This document shows, one piece after another, positions 1-6,239 of a DNA stretch of 6,858 nt. Every line of letters starts with the position of its first letter. The stretch's first letter is position 1. The notes under the pieces were generated by a model, which worked only from the letters and a program-made list of their open reading frames with translations, searched no databases and had not been told where the DNA came from. The DNA is from UBA4615 sp044360485 (GTDB lineage: Bacteria; Pseudomonadota; Gammaproteobacteria; Burkholderiales; Burkholderiaceae_E): positions 1-6,858 of the forward strand of contig JBIKKG010000187.1 in NCBI GenBank assembly GCA_044360485.1. The letters are read 5' to 3'. A program made the translations under genes and the position numbers.

Positions 1-1
1 G

Positions 2-268
2 CCGGAGGCCTATATCGGCGGGCCGCTGGCGCTGGTGAAAACCGGCGACCTGATCACGGTGGATGTCCCTGCGCGCCGGATTCATCTGGAAGTGAGCGAG
101 GCTGAGCTTGCGGTGCGCAAGGCCGCCTGGAAGCCACCTACCAAGCGCTTTGAGCGCGGCTACGGCTGGATGTTCAGCCAGCACATCCTGCAGGCCGACC
201 AGGGCTGCGACTTCGACTTCCTGGAGACCACGTTCGGCGCGCCGGTGGGCGAGCCCGATATTTACTGA
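2..268 (+). CDS. IlvD/Edd-family dehydratase, C-terminal end (partial)
   Basis: This is the last 88 residues of a dehydratase whose 5' part lies outside the window; the reading frame is open from base 2 to the TGA at 266-268. The order GGPLALVKTGD, then ITVDVPARRIHLEVSEAEL, then RGYGWMFSQHILQAD and GCDFDFLE is the usual C-terminal swivel domain and tail of IlvD/Edd enzymes. Known members are iron-sulfur enzymes that dehydrate dihydroxy acids (branched-chain amino acid synthesis) or sugar acids such as gluconate, arabonate or xylonate to 2-keto-3-deoxy acids. The tail extension after DFDFLE (ending PVGEPDIY) and the Bug gene 13 bp downstream favour a sugar-acid role over IlvD proper; that is inference. 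The cluster-binding cysteines and the catalytic region are not visible here, so the substrate cannot be assigned. Confidence 0.88.
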   Translation, partial: PEAYIGGPLALVKTGDLITVDVPARRIHLEVSEAELAVRKAAWKPPTKRFERGYGWMFSQHILQADQGCDFDFLETTFGAPVGEPDIY

Positions 269-281
269 GAGCCTGCACACC

Positions 282-1271
282 ATGAACAGACGACAGCTGA
301 TCACCTCGCTGGCTGCAGCGGGCCTCACGACCGCATGGCCCGGCTTAGGCGTGGCGCAGACTGCGGAGCCGTACCCCAACCGCCCTGTGAAGCTGGTGGT
401 GAGCTACGCCGCTGGCAATATTGCCGATGTCCTGGCGCGGTCAGTGGCACAAAAACTCTCAGATCACTGGAAGCAGCCGGTGGTGGTCGAAAATCGCCCC
501 GGTCAGGGTGGAAGTCTTGGTGCGCAGATCGTGGCCAAGTCGACCCCCGACGGATACACCCTGCTGTTTTCAGCCATGGCAGCCATTGCAATCAATCCTC
601 ATGTCTATCAGAGGGTGGGCTACGACCCGATCGCTGATTTCGTGCCGATCACTGCCGTGGCACGAACCAACGCCAGCATTCTTTACGCAGGGCTGGATGT
701 CAAAGCGAATACCTTTGCCGAATTGCTCGCGCTCAGCAAGGCGCAGCCAGGCACACTCAATTACGGTACCGCTGGAAGTGGGACGGTGCCGCACCTGAAC
801 ATGGAGGCGCTCAAGGGGCTCACAGGACTGGATGTCACCCACGTGCCCTACAAGGCCGCCGCCGCAGTACTCACCGACGTGGTGGGCGGACGCATCCAGA
901 TTGCCCAGGAGTCGTCGGCCGTCGTGCTGCCTCAACTGAGGGCCGGCAAGATCAAGGCCATCGCGGTCACGGGTAGCGAACGGCTTCGGGAACTCAAGGA
1001 CATACCGGCGCTCTCGGAAATCGTGCCGCAGTTCGAGCCTGTTCAGCCCTGGATGGGTGTTTTGGCGCCTGCCGGCACGCCGCCTGCGCGCGTGGCCCAG
1101 GTCCATGCAGCCCTGGCTTCGATCCTCAAGCAACCCGATCTGGAAGAGCGCATCGCCAGTCTCGACCTCAAGCTGCTGGGCCTGGACCCGGGCGTGTTCG
1201 CCCGAACTGTCCGCGCCGACCTCGATCGATTCGGTGTGATGGTCAAGGCACTCAAGCTGCAGGCCGACTGA
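282..1271 (+). CDS. Bug/TctC-family tripartite tricarboxylate transporter solute-binding protein
   Basis: This is a 329-residue periplasmic binding protein of the Bug family, which captures carboxylates or other small polar solutes, sometimes for a TctAB membrane partner. The start at 282 is chosen because it gives a signal peptide (MNRRQLI, hydrophobic stretch, probable cleavage after GVA near residue 25) and follows a GAGAG at 267-271. The twin arginine at residues 3-4 suggests Tat export, although the motif is degenerate. Family landmarks are YPNRPVKLVV (31-40), Asp49 of the first ligand loop, VVVENRPGQGG (67-77), PDGYT (89-93), the PG..NYGT.GSG segment, HVPYK and LAPAGTPP near the C-terminus. 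Oddities: the usual GG before the loop Asp reads GN, and the usual YKG reads YKA, so the ligand pocket may differ from standard members. It sits 13 bp after the dehydratase and overlaps the next gene, so it is probably in one operon. The ligand is unknown. Confidence 0.93.
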   Translation: MNRRQLITSLAAAGLTTAWPGLGVAQTAEPYPNRPVKLVVSYAAGNIADVLARSVAQKLSDHWKQPVVVENRPGQGGSLGAQIVAKSTPDGYTLLFSAMAAIAINPHVYQRVGYDPIADFVPITAVARTNASILYAGLDVKANTFAELLALSKAQPGTLNYGTAGSGTVPHLNMEALKGLTGLDVTHVPYKAAAAVLTDVVGGRIQIAQESSAVVLPQLRAGKIKAIAVTGSERLRELKDIPALSEIVPQFEPVQPWMGVLAPAGTPPARVAQVHAALASILKQPDLEERIASLDLKLLGLDPGVFARTVRADLDRFGVMVKALKLQAD

Positions 1272-2266
1272 TGAACGCGCCCTATCTGGTCGAAAGGCTC
1301 GCCGGCAATCCGATCATCCGGGGTCACATGGATGATCGGATGGGGCGCAATGTACAGGGCCCCTCGCTGATCCGCGTGCCCGACTGGGTGAGCAATCCGC
1401 TGGGCCGCTACTACCTCTATTTCGCTGACCACAAGGGTGACTACATCCGGCTGGCTTATGCGGATGCCCTGCACGGGCCATGGCGAACGCACCGTCCAGG
1501 AGCGCTGCAACTGGCTGACTCCCTGTACCCCACCGTTGCTCCGCCCATTCCTCACGGTGCGACCCATGCGTCCGTGGTGGGCGATCGGCCCGGGATGGCG
1601 CCCGTGGGCATGGCAGGTATCACCGATGCGATGATCGATGCGACGCAGCCGCACATCGCCTCACCTGACGTGCACGTGGACCATGACCATCGGCGCATCG
1701 TGATGTACTTCCATGGACTGGTGTCCTTTGGCAATCAGCGCACGCGGGTGGCCACCTCGAGCGACGGACTGCACTTCGAAGCGCATGAGCCGCTGCTCGG
1801 ACCCACGTATTTCCGGGCATTCCGGTTCCAGGACCATGTGTACGCACTGGCCATGCCTGGACTGATTCTGCGATCGCGTGATGGTCTGACCGATTTCGAG
1901 CGCGGCCCGCTGGTGTTCGACGAACCCTTGCAGCGTCACTCGGCGGTGCGGGTACGCGGTACCGAGCTCGAGGTGTTCTGGACGCGCGTGGGCGACGTGC
2001 CGGAACGCATTCTGTATTCGCGTGTCGATCTGTCGAGGCCCTGGGAGCAGTGGCGGGCGGGCCCTGCGATCGAACTCATGCGACCTGAGACAGACTGGGA
2101 AGGGACGGATCTGCCCCTTGAGCCTTCCTGGCGCAGTGGCATCGATATCGATGCCCACCAGCTGCGCGACCCGGCGCTGTTCGAGGAAGACGGCCGGAGC
2201 TGGCTGCTCTATGCCGTGAGAGGAGAAGCGGGCATTGCCATGGCGCAGCTGATCGACGCTGCTTGA
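1271..2266 (+). CDS. Uncharacterised protein resembling a five-bladed beta-propeller glycosidase (GH43/GH32-like fold)
   Basis: This 331-residue protein has no signal peptide, so it is predicted cytoplasmic. Its ATG shares its A with the TGA of the upstream Bug gene (TGATG at 1269-1273), a layout typical of translational coupling. Several blade-like repeats are visible: RYYLYFADHKG...IRLAYADALHGPW (46-71), HIASPDVHVDHDHRRIVMYF (128-147) then RVATSSDGLHFE (159-170), VYALAMPGLILRSRDGLTDFE (190-210), LEVFWTRVGD...ILYSRVDL (233-254) and LRDPALFEEDGRSWLLYAVRG (298-318). Alternating strands of the type 'YYLYF...A.S.DG..W', with a late RDP and an early acidic cluster, are what five-bladed propeller glycosidases such as GH43, GH32/68 and GH130 show. 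I cannot place it in a numbered family or name catalytic acids with certainty; candidates are Asp21/22, Asp133, Glu277 and Asp300. Activity on a glycoside or sugar-acid conjugate imported with Bug help is inference only. It could also be a non-catalytic propeller. Confidence 0.8.
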   Translation: MNAPYLVERLAGNPIIRGHMDDRMGRNVQGPSLIRVPDWVSNPLGRYYLYFADHKGDYIRLAYADALHGPWRTHRPGALQLADSLYPTVAPPIPHGATHASVVGDRPGMAPVGMAGITDAMIDATQPHIASPDVHVDHDHRRIVMYFHGLVSFGNQRTRVATSSDGLHFEAHEPLLGPTYFRAFRFQDHVYALAMPGLILRSRDGLTDFERGPLVFDEPLQRHSAVRVRGTELEVFWTRVGDVPERILYSRVDLSRPWEQWRAGPAIELMRPETDWEGTDLPLEPSWRSGIDIDAHQLRDPALFEEDGRSWLLYAVRGEAGIAMAQLIDAA

Positions 2267-2269
2267 ACT

Positions 2270-2289
2270 GAACCGCCCCGGGACGGCTC
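2270..2289. terminator. Imperfect palindrome between convergent genes, possible bidirectional terminator
   Basis: The 30 bp gap between the propeller gene stop and the stop of the minus-strand Bug gene holds a 20 bp inverted repeat centred on CCCGGG at 2277-2282. Eight of ten base pairs match, with breaks at 2276/2283 and 2272/2287. A GC-rich hairpin here could end transcription from both sides. There is no T-run on either strand, so it is not a textbook intrinsic terminator, and the role is inferred mainly from position. Confidence 0.35.
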
Positions 2290-2296
2290 GCCTAAG

Positions 2297-3307
2297 CTAC
2301 TCCAGCCGAATACCCAGTTCGTCGGAAGACTTGCGCCAACCCGCCAATTCACCGCGCACGAATTCGCGGAATTGCTCGGGCGTGGGGGTGGGCACCTCGC
2401 TACCAGTCTCGGCGAGCCAGGCCACGAAGTCGGGCTCGCGAATGATTTTGGTGACGGCGGCGTTGAGCTTGTCGACGATGGCTTTGGGTGTGCCCGCCGG
2501 CATGAACAGGCCGGTCCAGGACACCACCTCAAACCCCTGAAAGCCCTGCTCGGTCATGGTGGGTACGTCGGGAAAACGCGAAATGCGCCGCGGCGCGAGT
2601 GCACCGATCGGCACGACTTTTCCGGTCTGGATGTACTGCTTGTCGACCTCGGCCAGAAACCCGATGGTGAGATGCACCTGCCCGGTGGCGGTATCCAGGA
2701 GCATGGGCGCGGTGCCCTTGTAATGCACGGGTCGGATCTGGATGCCGGCCGCGCGCGCCAACTGTTCGCACTTAAAGTGCGGGCCGCTGCCATGCCCGGC
2801 GGTGCCGCACATCAACTTGCCGGGATTGGCCTTGGCCCATTCGATCAGCTGCGGCAAGGTGCGCACACCGAGTCCGGCATGCACCACCAGCAAGGGATGT
2901 CCGTGAGAGAACTGAGCCACCGGGATGAAGTCGCGCTGCGCGTCATAGCGCAGCGGCATGCCCAAGGCGGGCAGCACCACCAGTTCGGTATTGCCGCCAA
3001 ACAGCGCGGTATAGCCATCGGGCGCGGACTTGGCGACGAATTCCGCGCCGATCGTGGTGGACGCGCCGGGACGGTTTTCGACGACGATCGGTTGCTTGAG
3101 GACTTCGCCCAGGCGGGCTCCATAACGACGGGCGCGGATATCCACCACGCCGCCCGCAGAAGAACTGACCACGAACTTGATCGGCTTGACCGGATAGTCC
3201 TGAGCCTGGGCAGCGGCAAGCTGGGGCATCAGCAGTGCAACCGTCATCAGCAGAAACACGCACACAACACTCCATGTGCGCACCTGGCGGGCAGCATCAG
3301 CGCTCAT
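2297..3307 (-). CDS. Bug/TctC-family solute-binding protein (second copy)
   Basis: This 336-residue periplasmic binding protein has a Sec-type signal peptide: a basic N-region with Arg7 and Arg10, a hydrophobic core at about residues 12-30, and probable cleavage around AAA/AQA at 33-35. Bug landmarks are DYPVKPIKFVV (37-47), GGVVD (52-56), VVENRPGA (75-82), PDGYT (96-100), the PG...CGTAGHGSGPHF segment, HYKGTAPMLLD, FPDVPTMTEQG and FMPAGTPK. The start is supported by a good Shine-Dalgarno AGGGAG at 3313-3318, five bases before the ATG. It keeps the GG..D and YKG signatures that the Bug protein at 282-1271 has lost, so the two are divergent paralogues, not a recent duplication. It lies 157 bp downstream of the aldolase on the same strand and may be co-transcribed with it. 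The ligand is unknown; context suggests a sugar acid or other carboxylate. No TctA or TctB subunit is nearby. Confidence 0.94.
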   Translation of the reverse strand: MSADAARQVRTWSVVCVFLLMTVALLMPQLAAAQAQDYPVKPIKFVVSSSAGGVVDIRARRYGARLGEVLKQPIVVENRPGASTTIGAEFVAKSAPDGYTALFGGNTELVVLPALGMPLRYDAQRDFIPVAQFSHGHPLLVVHAGLGVRTLPQLIEWAKANPGKLMCGTAGHGSGPHFKCEQLARAAGIQIRPVHYKGTAPMLLDTATGQVHLTIGFLAEVDKQYIQTGKVVPIGALAPRRISRFPDVPTMTEQGFQGFEVVSWTGLFMPAGTPKAIVDKLNAAVTKIIREPDFVAWLAETGSEVPTPTPEQFREFVRGELAGWRKSSDELGIRLE

Positions 3308-3464
3308 CTCGTCTCCCTGTTTTTTCTGGATGGGTCCGACTCAGCTTACTCGCTTAGAGGGGCACCGAGAACCTGTCTTGACGCTAAATCCGACACCTCA
3401 ATCAATGCACTGTTCAACGCAGAATTGCGGCATCTGGTCGAAACCTTCGCGGCGGCCGGGACGC
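3308..3464. other. Intergenic gap between aldolase and Bug gene (157 bp)
   Basis: This non-coding stretch separates two minus-strand genes. Apart from the Bug ribosome binding site at its left end, I see no convincing promoter, hairpin terminator or small gene. The length leaves room for a separate Bug promoter, so the operon link is not certain. Frames that stay open across it continue antisense or out of frame into the aldolase and show no recognisable protein. Confidence 0.5.
3313..3318 (-). promoter_or_regulatory. Ribosome binding site of the minus-strand Bug gene
   Basis: AGGGAG read on the minus strand, five bases upstream of the ATG at 3307-3305. It is the strongest Shine-Dalgarno in the window and fixes this start, which also gives a complete signal peptide. 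Confidence 0.75.
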
Positions 3465-4235
3465 TTAACCCTGCGCCTTGAAGCGCGCTGCCAGCGCATC
3501 CGCCCCGCGGGCCAGCAGGTTGGCATCGGTGCCCACCGCGACGAACAATCCGCCCACATCCAGGATGCGCTTGGCATCGGGCTCTACCGGCGTCAGAAAG
3601 CCCGGCGCCTTGCCAGCCTTGCGGATGCGCCGCATCGCCTCTTCGATCTTCGGCCAGATGTCCGGATGGTGGCCCTGGCCAGCAAAACCGAAGGACGCAT
3701 GCAGGTCGGCAGGTCCGATGAAAATGCCGTCCACGCCATCGACCGCTGCAATGGCCTCCAGGTTGTTGAGCGCGAGTTCGGTTTCGACCTGCAATAGGAC
3801 GCACAGTTCTCGCTCGGCATGCTGCGCATAGTCCTTGATGCGCCCATAGCGGGTGGCACGTGTGGTCCCACCCATGCCGCGCACACCCCGTGGCGGATAG
3901 CGCGTGAAGGACACGGCTTCGCGCGCCTGCTCGGGGGTGTCGATCATCGGAATCAACACGGTTTGTGCGCCCACATCGAGCACACGCTTGAGCATGACCA
4001 TGTCGTTCCAGGGCACTCTCACCACCGGATGCGTGGGATAGGCCGCAGCCGCTTGAAGTTGAGTGTGGATGGACTCCAGATCATTCGGGGCGTGCTCCAT
4101 GTCGAGCAGCACCCAGTCAAAGCCCGCGCCGGCAATCACTTCAACCGTGAGATGCGACGACAGGCTCGACCAGATGCCAATCTGGGGCGTGCCTGCGGCG
4201 AGGGCATGTTTGAACTGATTGATCGGCAGTAGCAT
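3465..4235 (-). CDS. HpcH/HpaI-family class II aldolase (2-keto-3-deoxy acid aldolase type)
   Basis: This 256-residue enzyme is the usual length for the HpaI/GarL/RhmA group, metal-dependent (beta/alpha)8 aldolases that split 2-keto-3-deoxy or 4-hydroxy-2-keto acids to pyruvate and an aldehyde in the cytoplasm. Resemblance to E. coli HpaI runs the full length: GFDWVLLDMEHAPN (38-51), HPVVRVPWND (69-78), LDVGAQTVLIPM (86-97), RYPPRGVRG (112-120), VETE (150-153), DGIFIGPADL (169-178) and FVAVGTD near the end. Residues matching HpaI catalytic and metal positions are present: Asp45, His48, Arg73, Glu151 and Asp177. A GAGGAT ribosome site at 4244-4249 supports the start. HpaI itself acts in homoprotocatechuate breakdown, but the neighbours here are sugar-acid dehydratases, so a GarL-like role on 2-keto-3-deoxy sugar acids is more likely; this is inference. 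It is divergent from the UxaA-type gene and probably heads a unit with the downstream Bug gene. Confidence 0.93.
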   Translation of the reverse strand: MLLPINQFKHALAAGTPQIGIWSSLSSHLTVEVIAGAGFDWVLLDMEHAPNDLESIHTQLQAAAAYPTHPVVRVPWNDMVMLKRVLDVGAQTVLIPMIDTPEQAREAVSFTRYPPRGVRGMGGTTRATRYGRIKDYAQHAERELCVLLQVETELALNNLEAIAAVDGVDGIFIGPADLHASFGFAGQGHHPDIWPKIEEAMRRIRKAGKAPGFLTPVEPDAKRILDVGGLFVAVGTDANLLARGADALAARFKAQG

Positions 4236-4345
4236 GGCGCGCGATCCTCGCGAAACATCAGATCGACGATGGTACCGTGCAGCTTGTGCCGACGCGTGTG
4301 CCCGAAACAGCCTCGCGTTTCGCTAACTCCCCTACAGGTCAGCCA
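4236..4345. promoter_or_regulatory. Divergent control region with repeated CGAAAC half-sites
   Basis: This 110 bp region must carry the promoters of both the aldolase and the UxaA-type gene. CGAAAC occurs at 4251-4256 and 4303-4308, 52 bp apart (close to five helical turns), and its inverse GTTTCG at 4317-4322. The last two form an inverted repeat with an 8 bp spacer (4303-4322). A second element, ATGGTACCGT at 4269-4278, is a near-palindrome. Either could be an operator for a sugar-acid regulator of the GntR, LacI or LysR type. The half-site at 4251-4256 adjoins the aldolase ribosome binding site. I could not place confident -35/-10 boxes. Confidence 0.4.
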
Positions 4346-5878
4346 ATGAGTTCCGTTCAAGTCATTCGCAAACCTACCCTGCGTCTTCATGCGGCCGACG
4401 ATGTCGTCATTGCTGCGCGCCCGCTTGCAGCCGGTACGCGCATCGAGGCCGAGGGACTGAGCAGCATCGACGCCATTCCGGCCGGCCACAAGCTGTGCAC
4501 ACGGGCGGTCGCCAAGGGCGAGGCGGTGCGCCGCTATGGCCAGATCATCGGCTTTGCGACCATGGACATTGCTCCCGGCCAGCATGTGCACACCCACAAC
4601 CTCACGTTTGACACCTTCGAGCGCGACTACGCTGTGGGCGTGGATGTGAAGCCCACCCATGCAGTGACTGAACCCGCCACCTTCATGGGCTATGTGCGCC
4701 CCGACGGGCGTGTGGCCACACGCAACTACATCGGTGTGCTGTCGACAGTGAACTGTTCGGCCACCGTATCGAAATACGTGGCACAGCATTTCACGTCCGA
4801 GCGCCTATCGGCCTTTCCGAACGTGGATGGTGTGGTCCCCATCACGCACAGCATCGGCTGCGGGATGGACTCCAATGGCAAAGGCATGGATGTGCTGCGT
4901 CGAACCATCGCAGGCTATGTGCGCCATGCAAACTTCGCGGGCATCGTGATCATCGGACTGGGCTGCGAGGCTAACCAGATGGATGCGCTCTTTGCGGCGC
5001 AACACCTGGATGAATCGCCTCTGCTCAAGCCGCTCATCATTCAGACCGAGGGCGGCACACGCAAAACAGTCGATGCGGCCATTGCTGCGGTCAACACGAT
5101 GCTGCCGCAAGCCAATGCCATGCAACGTACCCGCGTGCCTGCCAGCCACATCACCATCGGTCTGCAATGCGGCGGCTCCGACGGCTATTCCGGCATCACG
5201 GCCAATCCGGCGCTGGGCGCAGCCTGCGATCTGCTGGTCGCGCACGGCGGCACGGTGATTCTGTCCGAAACGCCTGAAATTTACGGGGCCGAGCACCTGC
5301 TCACGCGGCGTGCGGTGTCGCAGGCCGTGGCCGACAAGCTCATCGCACGCATCAAGTGGTGGGAGGGCTATTGCGAGCGCAACGAAGGCAGCATGGACAA
5401 CAACCCTTCGCCCGGCAACAAGGCGGGCGGCCTCACCACCATTCTTGAAAAGTCACTGGGCGCCGTGGCCAAGGGAGGCACCACCAATCTGATGGATGTG
5501 TTCCAGTACGCAGAGCCTGTGACCACGCAGGGCTTCGTCTACATGGACACCCCTGGCTACGACCCGGTCTCGGCCACCGGGCAGGTGGCGGGCGGGGCCA
5601 ACCTGGTGTGCTTTACCACCGGGCGCGGGTCGGTCTATGGATGCAAACCCAGTCCGTCCATCAAGCTGGCCACCAATAGCGCGCTCTATGAGCGCATGAC
5701 CGAAGACATGGACATCAACTGCGGTGACATCGTCGATGGCACTGTGACGGTTGAGCAGAAAGGCCGCGAAATTTTCGAGATGATCCTGAGCGTGGCTTCG
5801 GGCACACCCAGCAAGAGCGAAGCGCTGGGCATCGGTCAGGAAGAGTTCGTGCCCTGGTATCTGGGCGCCGTGATGTAG
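4346..5878 (+). CDS. UxaA/GarD-family dehydratase (altronate or galactarate dehydratase-like)
   Basis: This 510-residue enzyme matches the usual length of altronate/galactarate dehydratases (about 495-525), which remove water from hexonic or hexaric acids to give 2-keto-3-deoxy acids. The N-terminal SAF domain (about 12-90) shows LHAADDVVIA with His15, AIPAGHKL and GQHVHTHNL. After a linker, the UxaA core starts at GYVRPDGRVATRNY (115-128) and carries NCSAT (136-140), HSIGCGM (168-174), GLGCEANQ (204-211), QCGGSDGYSG (274-283), PGNKAGGLTTILEKSLG (356-372), YGCKPSPSIKLATNS (431-445) and DINCGDIVDG (456-465), including the conserved cysteines. The frame is open 23 codons upstream to a GTG at 4277, but the ATG at 4346 is preferred because an AGG sits 7 bp upstream and SAF homology begins just after it. 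The divergent aldolase is the natural next step, as in the GarD/GarL pair. The core signature looks closer to UxaA than to E. coli GarD, so the substrate is left open. Confidence 0.92.
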   Translation: MSSVQVIRKPTLRLHAADDVVIAARPLAAGTRIEAEGLSSIDAIPAGHKLCTRAVAKGEAVRRYGQIIGFATMDIAPGQHVHTHNLTFDTFERDYAVGVDVKPTHAVTEPATFMGYVRPDGRVATRNYIGVLSTVNCSATVSKYVAQHFTSERLSAFPNVDGVVPITHSIGCGMDSNGKGMDVLRRTIAGYVRHANFAGIVIIGLGCEANQMDALFAAQHLDESPLLKPLIIQTEGGTRKTVDAAIAAVNTMLPQANAMQRTRVPASHITIGLQCGGSDGYSGITANPALGAACDLLVAHGGTVILSETPEIYGAEHLLTRRAVSQAVADKLIARIKWWEGYCERNEGSMDNNPSPGNKAGGLTTILEKSLGAVAKGGTTNLMDVFQYAEPVTTQGFVYMDTPGYDPVSATGQVAGGANLVCFTTGRGSVYGCKPSPSIKLATNSALYERMTEDMDINCGDIVDGTVTVEQKGREIFEMILSVASGTPSKSEALGIGQEEFVPWYLGAVM

Positions 5879-5879
5879 T

Positions 5880-6239
5880 TCAGCGAAGGGCTGCCTTCCC
5901 GTGTTGCGGCAGACCAATCACAACGCAGGTGCCGCGACCACCCGGCCCTGCATCGATGCGCACCTGACCATCATGGGCGCGAGCGATCTCGGCCACGATC
6001 GCCAGACCCAGCCCTGTCCCCGAGGACTGGTCGACCGGGGTTGATCCGGTGGGCGTGGCGCGCTGGAAGCGTCGCAACACGCGTGTGCGATCCGCCGCCG
6101 GAATGCCCGGGCCGTCGTCGGTCACCAGCACCCAAGCCCGCAAGGCCTTCGCGCGCTGCACGGACACCGTGACTCGGGTGCCGGGCCCGCCATACGTGAT
6201 CGCGTTGTCGATCAGGTTGTGGACCGCCTCGAGCATCGG
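5880..6239 (-). pseudogene. Sensor histidine kinase, C-terminal ATPase remnant (5' part missing)
   Basis: These 119 codons encode most of a HATPase domain and nothing upstream of it. The N box EAVHNLIDNAITYG, the G1 box DDGPGIP (41-47 of the fragment), an F box RRFQRA and the G2 box GTGLGLAIV (74-82) are intact, followed by HDGQVRID and a normal C-terminus. The phosphoacceptor His region, HAMP, sensor and membrane parts are absent: homology ends at about base 6239, where the sequence becomes antisense to an RND pump remnant. The frame stays open to an ATG at 6476, but those extra 79 residues look like nothing known. The YGGPG after the N box recalls TctE/QseC-type kinases; this is a weak cue. 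Its stop lies one base beyond the stop of the UxaA-type gene. It cannot act as a normal kinase; residual expression is possible but unsupported. Confidence 0.82.

Noticed and set aside
108..281. Upstream in-frame extension of the first Bug gene
   Set aside because: It overlaps the dehydratase end, reads as low-complexity Arg/Ser/Ala sequence, and would bury the signal peptide; the ATG at 282 is the real start.
570..1133. A 187-codon minus-strand frame opposite the first Bug gene
   Set aside because: Antisense shadow of a gene with clear family motifs; no homology cues or ribosome site.
2372..3481. A 369-codon open frame on the plus strand
   Set aside because: It is antisense to the Bug gene at 2297-3307, has no recognisable domain, and its composition (many Gly, His, Arg, Asp) is what the complement of a GC-rich gene gives.
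3346..3804. A 152-codon minus-strand frame running into the aldolase gene
   Set aside because: Out of frame with the aldolase, which is intact; the part in the intergenic gap shows no domain and there is no sign of a frameshift.
4269..4278. ATGGTACCGT as a specific operator
   Set aside because: GGTACC also occurs inside coding sequence (for example near 767 and 1959), so this short core alone is weak evidence; it is kept only as a minor note in the control region.
4277..4345. GTG start giving 23 extra residues on the UxaA-type protein
   Set aside because: The extension has no SAF homology and lies in the control region; the ATG at 4346 has an AGG at good spacing.
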